In this document: positions 1 through 6,445 of the stretch, one piece after another
Layout of the letters: each line of letters opens with the position of its first letter
Position numbering within the stretch: position 1 is the first letter of the stretch
Assembly (NCBI GenBank): GCA_027886925.1
Contig: JAPCJN010000049.1
Coordinates: forward strand, 1-13,239
Source: Nitrososphaerota archaeon
Lineage (GTDB): Archaea > Thermoproteota > Nitrososphaeria > Nitrososphaerales > UBA183
Length of the DNA stretch: 13,239 nucleotides
Direction of reading: 5' to 3'
The notes under the pieces: model-generated
What the model saw: the letters and a program-made list of their open reading frames with translations, nothing else
Databases searched by the model: none
Told to the model about the DNA's origin: nothing
Made by a program: the position numbers and the translations under genes

Positions 1-1
1 T

Positions 2-2173
2 CAAGGCCCCGTTGAGCTGAACTTCGCGGCGAACACCTCGCACCTCGTCGCAGGGGTGACGAACAACGTCACGGTTTCGATCTCCAACACGGGCGCTGCT
101 CCTTCCGGTCCGATCTCGACCACGGTCACCGCTCCCAGCTCAGTCACGCTCCTAAACCAGCTCACGAGCATATCTTCCCTCGGTGCCGGCTCGAACGCCA
201 CGAGGCTGCTCGAGATGTTCGTTCCCTCGTCTCTGAGCGGGACGGCGATCACCCTGTCATTCACGGCGAAGTATGCCGACGCGTACGCGAACAGTCAGAC
301 CGTGACGCAGATGGTGGGCTTCATGGTATCCACACCGACGGTCCAGGCCGGGACATCTTTCGTCATCGAAAGCGCGCAGTGGGGCTCCTCATCCTCCCCT
401 ACCTCGCCTCTTCCCGGGACCCAGGACATCGAACTCGCGGTCAGCCTCCAGTATCTCGGCTCGACCCCCGTCACGAGCCTCCAAGGGACGCTGGCGCTGC
501 CTTCAGGCATCACTGACCTGAACGGGATGAGCAGCGCTGTCTCGTACTCCGCCGCGACGACCAACCAGTATGGGTCCGTCCAGCTCACTTTCTATTTGGA
601 CATCGCCAGCAACGTAAAGCCGGGAAGTTTCAGCTATCCACTAACTCTCAACTGGATGACTTCCCAGTCCCTGGGCCTGAGCCAGACCGCGGCGGTGATA
701 CCGCCGCCCATCGCCCAGATGGTTTCTTCGTTCCAAGTGCAGAGCGCCTCTTGGACTACTAGTACTTCGACGACCACGACGTCAGCAGCAGCCGCCGCTT
801 CGCCAGAGCCGGGCAGCCAGGGCGTGCCCCTCGTCGTCAACCTCCAATACCTGGGGACGACCTCGGTGACCAGCGTGAAGGGGACTCTCTCCATGCCCTC
901 GGGCATCACCGACCTCAACGGTCACTCGAGCGCGACCGCCTTTGCCGCGACCGCGAACGCCAACCAGGTAATCTCGCTCACCTTCGACGTCGACGTAGCG
1001 AGCACGGTCAAGCCCGGGAGCTACAACTTCACGCTCGACCTTTCATGGACGACATCGGTGGGCATCTCCCTGACGCAGAGCGTCGTCGTCTCGCCTCCTC
1101 CCGTCGGCGCAATCTCGACCACAGCGAGCTTCCCACTCTCGGTGACACAGACCAATTCCACGGTGACAGCGGGCGTGCAGACCTCGGCTGGTTTCCAGCT
1201 CATGAACACGGGGACCACGCCATTGTACTCGCCCACCTTCTCGTTGAGCGTCACGTCGCCGCTAGTCCTCGTCTCGGTCTCATCACCGGTCACTACGTCG
1301 GAGCTCGACCCGGGCAAGAGCACGACGTTCATCGCGCGAGTGACGAGCGGCCCTAGCGCAGCGGCAGGCATCTACAGCGGGACGCTCACGGCGACCTTCA
1401 GCGACCAGAACGGCGCGACACACAGCCAGACATTCCCCGTAGGGTTCACACTTGAGGGGACGGTCACGCTCATCCTGCAGAACACCCAGATCACCCAGAG
1501 TGCGACGGGGTTCACCGTGACGGGCTCCATCCTGAACGAGGGGAGCGTGCCTGCTTACTATGCGTCAATCTCCGGATTGATCGGGTTAGGCATCGCCACG
1601 CCGGTCTACCTAGGGGAGATCGACCCCAACACACCGCTGCCATTCAGCGTCACGATCCCGTTCACAGCCCCGGCCGCTCTGACGACGACAACAACGACAA
1701 ACTCTTCGACCACCTCAGGGGCTGCCAGTAGCTCAGGTAGCAGCTCGAGTTTCACCCGGACGTTCACGGGACCTGTGTCGGGCATCGGCAACATAACGCG
1801 GACGGGCTCGCGGATAGGCAACTTTAGCGCTGGCTTCCCAGGCCGCTTCAACACGACGGTCGGGGCGGGCGGCGCTTCTGCAGCGGCGAGCATCGTCCTC
1901 TCCTTGAGCTACAAAGATACCTTCGGCAAGGCACAGATGCAACCCTTCACCCTGGCGACGACGGTGAAGTCCGCCAGCCAGCTCCTTGGGGGTGTCACTA
2001 CCACCGCGAACACAACCTCGTCCAGCCAGACCCTGCTAGTCGACATCGCATATGGCGTCGTCGCTGCGGTCGTAGCCACCCTCGTAGTCGGCTCTTTCCT
2101 CTTGAGGAGGCACCGTGCCAAGGAGTGGAGCAAGCTGCCCGACGAAATGAAAGGGGAGCAGTCCGTGATATGA
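2..2173 (+). CDS. Ser/Thr-rich membrane-anchored surface protein, COG1361-like (5'-truncated)
   Basis: The reading frame is open to the left edge (18 codons before the first GTG at 56), so the N-terminus and any signal peptide are missing. Residue numbers count from that GTG. The visible part is beta-rich, with NEW3/CARDB/S-layer-like stretches of the kind seen in archaeal COG1361 proteins. Two homologous units, about residues 101-205 and 225-335, share GITDLNG and VKPGS plus a 'hydrophobic-W' start (SAQW/SASW). Low-complexity linkers lie near 234-250 (Thr/Ser/Ala) and 541-566 (Thr then Ser/Gly). One membrane helix (about 661-683) is followed by Arg/Lys-rich residues, giving a C-terminal anchor with the bulk outside the cell. 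Several N-X-S/T sequons are present. The ABC permease starts 44 bases downstream, suggesting one operon. The protein may be an accessory or export partner of that permease or a surface-layer component; substrate unknown. Confidence 0.85.
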   Translation, partial: QGPVELNFAANTSHLVAGVTNNVTVSISNTGAAPSGPISTTVTAPSSVTLLNQLTSISSLGAGSNATRLLEMFVPSSLSGTAITLSFTAKYADAYANSQTVTQMVGFMVSTPTVQAGTSFVIESAQWGSSSSPTSPLPGTQDIELAVSLQYLGSTPVTSLQGTLALPSGITDLNGMSSAVSYSAATTNQYGSVQLTFYLDIASNVKPGSFSYPLTLNWMTSQSLGLSQTAAVIPPPIAQMVSSFQVQSASWTTSTSTTTTSAAAAASPEPGSQGVPLVVNLQYLGTTSVTSVKGTLSMPSGITDLNGHSSATAFAATANANQVISLTFDVDVASTVKPGSYNFTLDLSWTTSVGISLTQSVVVSPPPVGAISTTASFPLSVTQTNSTVTAGVQTSAGFQLMNTGTTPLYSPTFSLSVTSPLVLVSVSSPVTTSELDPGKSTTFIARVTSGPSAAAGIYSGTLTATFSDQNGATHSQTFPVGFTLEGTVTLILQNTQITQSATGFTVTGSILNEGSVPAYYASISGLIGLGIATPVYLGEIDPNTPLPFSVTIPFTAPAALTTTTTTNSSTTSGAASSSGSSSSFTRTFTGPVSGIGNITRTGSRIGNFSAGFPGRFNTTVGAGGASAAASIVLSLSYKDTFGKAQMQPFTLATTVKSASQLLGGVTTTANTTSSSQTLLVDIAYGVVAAVVATLVVGSFLLRRHRAKEWSKLPDEMKGEQSVI
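356..1060 (+). repeat. Two-copy protein domain repeat inside the surface protein
   Basis: Copy 1 is encoded at about 356-670 and copy 2 at about 728-1060. They share the order: SAxW start, a Ser/Thr/Pro linker of different length, LQYLG, LPSGITDLNG or MPSGITDLNG, SLTF/QLTF, IASNVKPGS or VASTVKPGS, and a closing LNW/LSW. Conservation is much clearer in protein than in DNA, so this is an old duplication rather than a recent tandem copy. The linkers differ most (SSSSPTSPLP against a Thr/Ala-rich run). Confidence 0.8.
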
Positions 2174-2217
2174 TTAAGGCGGCAAGAAATCCCGGACCCA
2201 GAAAGAGCTGAGAGCCG

Positions 2218-3594
2218 GTGCGCCCCCTTGGCCTCATCAGGTATGCGACGCGGGCACTCACCGAGCGCAAGCTGCGCGCCGTCCTCACCATACTAGGGAT
2301 AGTGATAGGCCCCGCGACGATCGTCTCCCTCGTCAGCGCGACCCAAGGCTACAGCAACGCGAGCACCGCTCAGTTTTCGAGCCTCGGCGCCACGACGCTC
2401 TTCGTCGCCCCGGTCGGCAGGGGCACTACACTGACCTCAGCGGACGTCGCGACGATACAGGCGTTCTCTGGAGTGTCCTCGGTGCTTCCCTACCAGCAGA
2501 TCAGCGGCCAGGTCTCGGACGGCGGCTACAGCATATTTGCGCAGGTCGTGGCTATCGACTTTTCGCAGCTGCCCTCCGCATTTCCGACGCTCGCCCTGGG
2601 TCAGGGGACTACGCCGGCCGACACGGACACGGTAGGCGCCGCGATTGGCTACTCTATCGCGAATCCGGGCCTGCAGGGCGCGGGCAACTTCACTGTAAAT
2701 CAGGTGATGACGGTCTCAGGGTTGGGCAGAGCGGCGACCTTCACCTTCAATGGCAACAACGTCGGCTTCGGGAGCAACTCGCAGTCTGCAGCGACGAAGC
2801 GGTCTTTCGTGGTGCGCGGAGTCTACAACCAGTTCGGGCAGGGGTTCGGGGTAAGCCCTGACGACACGATCTTCATACCCCTCGCCTCCGGCGAGGTCAT
2901 CCTCCACAGCGCGACATATACGGGGATAATGGTGGTCGCCTCTAGCCCGAGCACGGTCACAAACGTCACCAACGAGCTCACGGCTCAGTATGGCTCGAAC
3001 ATCAGGATAACCTCTGTCAGCTCCCTCCTCTCTTCGATACAGTCGGTGACTTCGGGCGCCACAACGCTCCTCGAGGCTGTCGGAGGCACCTCGGTCCTGG
3101 TCGCGTTCATAGGCATAATGACGACCATGCTCACCTCGGTGCTCGAGCGGACCAAGGAGATCGGGGTCCTAAAGGCCCTCGGCTCGAGCAGCCGGGACAT
3201 AATGCTGATCTTCCTCGCCGAGGCCGTGGTTACAGGATTGCTGGGAGGGGTGATAGGGGTAGGCTCGGGATACGCCCTCTCGTTTCTGGTGATAGGCGCG
3301 CTGAGCGGGACCCTGCGCGTGCCTTCATTCGGAGGTGGAGCACCGGTGGTGCGAGCCGTGGGAGCGGCGGCGACGGCGGCCCGCGGGGCCGCGGGAGGGG
3401 CGGTCAACGGAGGGTTCAACGGCCCCGCGGCCTCGGCGGCGAGCTCCTCTACTCTGGCAATAACACCGTCGATCACTCCCGAGATAATGGTACTCGCGAT
3501 ACTGCTCGCGATAGCGGTAGGGACGTTCGGCGGGCTCATCCCAGCGTGGCGGGCATCGAGGCTCAACCCCGTGGAAGCACTGAGAAGGTCATAG
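2218..3594 (+). CDS. FtsX/MacB-type ABC transporter permease
   Basis: 458 residues. TM1 (about 21-40) follows a basic N-terminus (RALTERKLRAVLTILGIVIG), typical of MacB periplasmic-core permeases. A large extracytoplasmic domain (about 41-280) follows, then TM2 (about 285-307), the cytoplasmic coupling segment ERTKEIGVLKALGSSSRDI (310-328), TM3 (about 331-362) and TM4 (about 421-441), ending in the family signature PAWRASRLNPVEALR. This family moves lipoproteins, peptides or drugs, or transmits force across the membrane, with a separate ATPase that is not in the window and may lie to the left. Start: GTG at 2218 is the first start after an in-frame stop at 2209-2211; no strong ribosome site is visible. 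Odd: the TM3-TM4 loop (364-412) is a Gly/Ala/Arg-rich low-complexity stretch. Permease identity is secure; substrate is unknown. Confidence 0.92.
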   Translation: MRPLGLIRYATRALTERKLRAVLTILGIVIGPATIVSLVSATQGYSNASTAQFSSLGATTLFVAPVGRGTTLTSADVATIQAFSGVSSVLPYQQISGQVSDGGYSIFAQVVAIDFSQLPSAFPTLALGQGTTPADTDTVGAAIGYSIANPGLQGAGNFTVNQVMTVSGLGRAATFTFNGNNVGFGSNSQSAATKRSFVVRGVYNQFGQGFGVSPDDTIFIPLASGEVILHSATYTGIMVVASSPSTVTNVTNELTAQYGSNIRITSVSSLLSSIQSVTSGATTLLEAVGGTSVLVAFIGIMTTMLTSVLERTKEIGVLKALGSSSRDIMLIFLAEAVVTGLLGGVIGVGSGYALSFLVIGALSGTLRVPSFGGGAPVVRAVGAAATAARGAAGGAVNGGFNGPAASAASSSTLAITPSITPEIMVLAILLAIAVGTFGGLIPAWRASRLNPVEALRRS

Positions 3595-3782
3595 GCTGCT
3601 AGAAGAGCCACGAACGACTACTCTGGTGCCCGTCGGATTGTGTTTGTGAGACGGAAGCGATATCGCGGCCGAGGCGAGCGTCTCACTTTGATGCGGCGTT
3701 GACACAGACGGTGCAAAGTTTGTAGAGTCAGGGCCGTCACAAACCCGTATTCGCGAGCACCAGGACCTGGGAAGAAAGTCAT
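3595..3782. other. Convergent intergenic region, no gene, contains a structured element
   Basis: 188 bases between the stops of the permease (+) and tauE (-). I see no credible coding frame. The region contains nested inverted repeats, described separately, and a CCAGGACCTGG palindrome at 3760-3770. No long T-tract typical of archaeal terminators is visible on the plus strand. Confidence 0.6.
3623..3763 (+). ncRNA. Candidate structured RNA or 3'-UTR element (long imperfect inverted repeat)
   Basis: The arms 3623-3649 and 3737-3763 pair over 27 positions. CTGGTGC (3623-3629) pairs perfectly with GCACCAG (3757-3763), and GTTTGTGA (3642-3649) with TCACAAAC (3737-3744). Between them about seven more pairs form, several of them G-U wobbles, giving about 22 of 27 paired. 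The wobbles become A-C mismatches on the other strand, so a plus-strand RNA is favoured. The enclosed 3650-3736 can form smaller hairpins (GACG with CGTC, GACGG with CCGTC) and contains the palindrome GCGATATCGC (3657-3666). It could be a 3'-UTR stabiliser or processing structure of the permease mRNA, a small RNA, or a chance structure. No known RNA family is recognised. Confidence 0.35.
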
Positions 3783-4685
3783 TCAGGCCATGGCCGTTCG
3801 CGCCTGTTGTCTTTGGAGGACGGCCCTCCTGTGAGTGAAGAACCGGTAGAGAAGGAGGATGTCGATGGTGATCACGGCGACCCACACATCGTAGCCAAAA
3901 TACAGCAGTCCGAAAAGGCTGCCTAGGACGGTCGCGAGACCGTATCCGACTATCCAGGCGTCAAAGCTCATGCAGACCCTCCTGAATGTGTCCACGTTCA
4001 CGCGTTTTACGATGAACATCCCCAATGGGATGCCGAGTAGGACTGGGGGGGCGACCCATGACAGCAGCGTGAAACTCGTTGCGGTGAAGAATCCTAAAAA
4101 GTAATAGGATATGCAAGTGAGGTAAGACTCTGCGATTCTGACCTGGGCGACGGCGGCCTTGAATTCGCCCTTCTCGAGTCCCTGGTTGTTCCAAAACAGG
4201 GCGATGGGAGGGCCCGATATCGTGGTGATCGAATAGAGCAGGCCGATCCCGAAGCCCAGTGGAGCTCCGGCTTTCCCCTCTGCCTTTATGGGCCTCCTCA
4301 ATCCGGCTGCCTGCAGGAGGATCAACGGCAGGATTGATGCATAGACGATGAGCCTCACCCACAAAGGAGCCACAACGGACAGAACTAGGCTCCCCACGAT
4401 AACGCCTGGGACGAGAGCAAGAATGATCGGGAGCGTTCTACGGAACATTGCCTTCACGTTTTCCTTGCCCGAGATACCGAGCATGAACGTGTTCATCCCT
4501 GCTTCTGTGACCACATAGACCGGGTTGATGATCCTGTTGATGATTACCAGGATGGCCAGGGGCGTGGACAATGAGGAATAACCGTATCCCAGCCCCCCGT
4601 TGACGAAAGACGCCGCCAGGGAGAGGAGGGCAAGGAAAACCAAAATGTCGAAGTTGAAGAGCGCAACCACGGCGAAAGGTTCCAA
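3783..4685 (-). CDS. TauE/SafE family sulfite/sulfonate-type membrane transporter
   Basis: 300 residues, about eight hydrophobic helices. Family marks include the N-terminal Gly-rich helix (FVNGGLGYGYSSLSTPLAI, about 28-46) and the second-half repeat TTISGPPIALFWNNQG (about 154-169), the conserved ISGPP turn of TauE/SafE (PF01925) proteins. Members move sulfite, sulfoacetate, sulfonates or other small anions across the cytoplasmic membrane. Divergence from sulfate adenylyltransferase supports a sulfur-anion role, but direction and substrate are inferred. Start: TTG at 4685 with an AT-rich TATA-like box on the minus strand centred near 4721, predicting a leader of roughly ten bases or less. 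GTG at 4670 is the alternative. The C-terminal tail after the last helix is basic (FFTHRRAVLQRQQ). Confidence 0.88.
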   Translation of the reverse strand: MEPFAVVALFNFDILVFLALLSLAASFVNGGLGYGYSSLSTPLAILVIINRIINPVYVVTEAGMNTFMLGISGKENVKAMFRRTLPIILALVPGVIVGSLVLSVVAPLWVRLIVYASILPLILLQAAGLRRPIKAEGKAGAPLGFGIGLLYSITTISGPPIALFWNNQGLEKGEFKAAVAQVRIAESYLTCISYYFLGFFTATSFTLLSWVAPPVLLGIPLGMFIVKRVNVDTFRRVCMSFDAWIVGYGLATVLGSLFGLLYFGYDVWVAVITIDILLLYRFFTHRRAVLQRQQARTAMA

Positions 4686-4737
4686 TTACTTATAATTAAG
4701 GCTGTAATTACCTGTAATTAAAAATTCTTTGCTAATT
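4683..4737. promoter_or_regulatory. Phased AATT tracts over the tauE promoter
   Basis: AATT occurs at 4684, 4694, 4706, 4716, 4723 and 4734, spaced 10, 12, 10, 7 and 11 bases. TGTAATTA is directly repeated at 4703-4710 and 4713-4720, exactly one helical turn apart. In a GC-rich genome this is striking. The stretch contains the presumed tauE TATA box on the minus strand (4716-4725) and may be intrinsically bent or a cooperative binding site for a regulator such as the neighbouring RHH protein. Confidence 0.5.
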
Positions 4738-4791
4738 TTGCATCCGGGGCCGTCTAGCCACTTTTTTTCCTTGTGCCAAAGTTCGAGACCC

Positions 4792-4812
4792 GCGACTAGT
4801 CGCTCTTCGAGC
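4792..4812. promoter_or_regulatory. Candidate operator: perfect palindrome upstream of the RHH-sat promoter
   Basis: GCGACTAGTCGC at 4792-4803 is a perfect 12-base palindrome. It is overlapped by a second dyad, GCTC-TTC-GAGC (4802-4812). The pair ends about 17 bases before the TATA box at 4830. RHH proteins bind short dyads next to their own promoters, so autoregulation is a natural guess, but there is no direct evidence. Confidence 0.4.
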
Positions 4813-4829
4813 AACGGAATGAATAATCA

Positions 4830-4837
4830 TATATAAT
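4830..4837 (+). promoter_or_regulatory. TATA box of the RHH-sat operon
   Basis: TATATAAT inside an A/T-only run (4829-4840) with a purine/A-rich stretch upstream as a possible BRE. Its centre near 4833 predicts transcription starting near 4860, exactly at a TTG codon in frame with the RHH gene. Confidence 0.65.
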
Positions 4838-4859
4838 TATGACCTACCAGGCTCTATTG

Positions 4860-5081
4860 TTGCCGACGAAATACACTACCGTCTCGATACCCCAGACATT
4901 GCACGAAAGGATTCAGAAGATGATCTCGGAGAAGACTGGCTTCAAGTCAGTCTCGGACTACGTCACTTATGTGCTTCGCGAGGTCGTGGCGATGCACGAG
5001 ATGAAAGAGGTGCCGGAGCCGTTTACGAGCCGTGACATAGACGAGATCAAGGCGAGGCTCAAGGCGCTCGGATACCTTTAG
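4860..5081 (+). CDS. Ribbon-helix-helix (CopG/MetJ-Arc fold) DNA-binding protein
   Basis: Small putative regulator. The beta-strand KYTTVSIP is followed by helix A (LHERIQKMISEKTG) and helix B (VSDYVTYVLREVV), the classic RHH layout. A linker and a C-terminal helix, RDIDEIKARLKALGYL, follow. RHH proteins act as dimers, the strand pair reading the DNA major groove. Start choice: an upstream in-frame ATG at 4839 touches the TATA box (4830-4837), too close to lie on that transcript. The TTG at 4860 sits about 26 bases from the box centre, giving a leaderless 73-residue protein beginning (M)PTKYTTVSIP. TTG 4857 is equally in frame; the ATG would give 80 residues. The sat gene follows after 19 bases, so it probably regulates, and is cotranscribed with, the sulfur genes. 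Fold confident; target and effector unknown. Confidence 0.82.
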   Translation: MPTKYTTVSIPQTLHERIQKMISEKTGFKSVSDYVTYVLREVVAMHEMKEVPEPFTSRDIDEIKARLKALGYL

Positions 5082-5100
5082 CGTCCAAGAGGGATTCAAG

Positions 5101-6246
5101 ATGACGAACACGCCGCACGGAGGCAATCTAGTCCAGATCAAGCAGATGTCCAAGGATTCTTCTGCCCTCGCAGGCTTCAGGGAGAACCAGAAGCTCCAGA
5201 TAACCAAGGAGACGGCGACGGTCGTCTCTAACATAGCGAACGGAATCTTCAGCCCCATCGAGGGGTTCATGGGAGAGAACGACTACCTGAACGTCCTCGA
5301 GCACATGCGTCTCGAGAACGACGTGCCTTGGACTATTCCCATACTCCTGCTCGGCCCGCACAACCACCACTTCGGGTCAGGAGACGAGATCTTGCTAGTC
5401 GACGAGGCGAACCACCCGGTCGCCCTCGTGGAATACGAGGGGAATTTCGAGATATCCAGGGAAGAATATGCGAAGAAGGTCTTCGGCACCGAGGACAAGG
5501 CCCACCCCGGGGTCGCCAAGATCTTCGCAGGCAACGAGTGCGCGGTCGCGGGCAGGCTGAAGGCCGCAGTGAAGCCTGACCACGGCGACTACGCCGACTA
5601 CACGCTGACGCCGAAAGAGACGCGGATTCTCTTCTCTGAGAAAGGTTGGAACAACATAGTGGCTTTTCAGACCCGAAACGCCCCCCACATCAACCACGAA
5701 TATGTGCAGAAGAGCGCGCTGGCGCTGGTCGACGGGCTTTTCATCAACCCCGTGCTGGGGAAGAAGAAAGCCGGCGACTTCAAAGACGAGGTGATACTCG
5801 CATCCTACAAGGCGATGATAGAGAACTACTACCCGAAGACCTCGGTCGTCTTGAGCGTCCTGCACTATGAGATGCAGTATGCCGGGCCGAAGGAGGCCAT
5901 AATGCACGCCATCATGAGGAAGAACTTCGGTTGCAGCCATATCACGATAGGCAGGGACCACGCAGGCGTCGGAAACTTCTATGGGCCCTACGCCGCTCAG
6001 GAGATCTTCAAGGAATTCCCCGACCTCGGAATCACGCCCTTCTTCTTCAAGGAGTTCTACTACTGCAAGAAGTGCGAAGGGATCGCCAGCGAGAAGACCT
6101 GCCCCCACGGCGAGGCTGAGAAACTGTCTTTCAGCGGGACAAAGCTAAGGAAGATGTTCGCCGAAGGCGAAGTGCCGCCGAAAGAGTTCATGAGGCCCGA
6201 GGTGGCGCAGGCGATAGCCAAGTTCAAGCACCCGTTCGTGGACTGA
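5101..6246 (+). CDS. sat: Sulfate adenylyltransferase (ATP sulfurylase)
   Basis: 381 residues, a full-length single-domain enzyme. It makes adenosine 5'-phosphosulfate (APS) and pyrophosphate from ATP and sulfate in the cytoplasm, the activating step of sulfate use. Catalytic motifs: QTRNAPHINHE (190-200; canonical QTRNPxHxxH, here Ala replaces the first Pro), GRDHAGVG (284-291) and FSGTKLR (344-350). A zinc site is suggested by C322-x2-C325-x8-C334-x-H336, as in several archaeal and thermophilic single-domain sulfurylases. No fused APS-kinase domain is present; that enzyme is separate at 7807. Start: ATG 5101 with the ribosome site GAGGGAT at 5089-5095. It lies 19 bases after the RHH gene with no promoter between, so it shares that promoter. 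A separate promoter-like region follows before the phosphodiesterase. Confidence 0.97.
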   Translation: MTNTPHGGNLVQIKQMSKDSSALAGFRENQKLQITKETATVVSNIANGIFSPIEGFMGENDYLNVLEHMRLENDVPWTIPILLLGPHNHHFGSGDEILLVDEANHPVALVEYEGNFEISREEYAKKVFGTEDKAHPGVAKIFAGNECAVAGRLKAAVKPDHGDYADYTLTPKETRILFSEKGWNNIVAFQTRNAPHINHEYVQKSALALVDGLFINPVLGKKKAGDFKDEVILASYKAMIENYYPKTSVVLSVLHYEMQYAGPKEAIMHAIMRKNFGCSHITIGRDHAGVGNFYGPYAAQEIFKEFPDLGITPFFFKEFYYCKKCEGIASEKTCPHGEAEKLSFSGTKLRKMFAEGEVPPKEFMRPEVAQAIAKFKHPFVD

Positions 6247-6363
6247 GGGTCCTGCTGGGTTTTTCCCTCCGGACGAACGATCTGAAAGGAAAAACTAGGC
6301 TGCGCTCGTGAATATGAACTTGGGTCATTAAATCTGGCGCGTCACTACTAACATATGACTAAT

Positions 6364-6373
6364 CGTTAAATAT
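6364..6373 (+). promoter_or_regulatory. Candidate TATA box for the phosphodiesterase-APS kinase unit
   Basis: GTTAAATATC in the 190-base sat/phosphodiesterase gap predicts a start near 6396 and a leader of about 40-50 bases. A weaker box, CATTAAATC at 6326-6334, is an alternative. A small hairpin (CCTTC 6420-6424 with GAAGG 6428-6432) lies just before the ribosome site. The start of the gap has a short T-tract (about 6260-6264) that could end the sat transcript. Confidence 0.45.
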
Positions 6374-6445
6374 CGAATCCGGGCCGAGCGGCTTAGATTT
6401 GTCGCTGACACTGCAGCATCCTTCCTCGAAGGCCTGGTGAAGCGA

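Noticed and set aside
1680..1745. Thr/Ser codon run as a DNA microsatellite
   Set aside because: It is an in-frame low-complexity linker of the surface protein with varied codons, not a uniform repeat.
2985..3611. 208-codon minus-strand frame opposite the permease
   Set aside because: Ala/Pro/Ser-rich mirror of the permease's hydrophobic and low-complexity region.
3589..3885. 98-codon minus-strand frame spanning the permease/tauE gap
   Set aside because: Overlaps tauE in another frame and lacks recognisable structure; the gap is better explained by inverted repeats.
4762..4768. Seven-T run as a terminator
   Set aside because: It lies between divergent genes, where no plus-strand transcript is expected to end; more likely part of the regulatory region.
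4745..4812. Possible tRNA (GTTCGA-like T-arm at 4781)
   Set aside because: No acceptor stem, D-arm or anticodon arm could be assembled around it.
5395..6108. 237-codon minus-strand frame opposite sat
   Set aside because: Shadow of sulfate adenylyltransferase; composition is typical of an antisense frame in GC-rich DNA.
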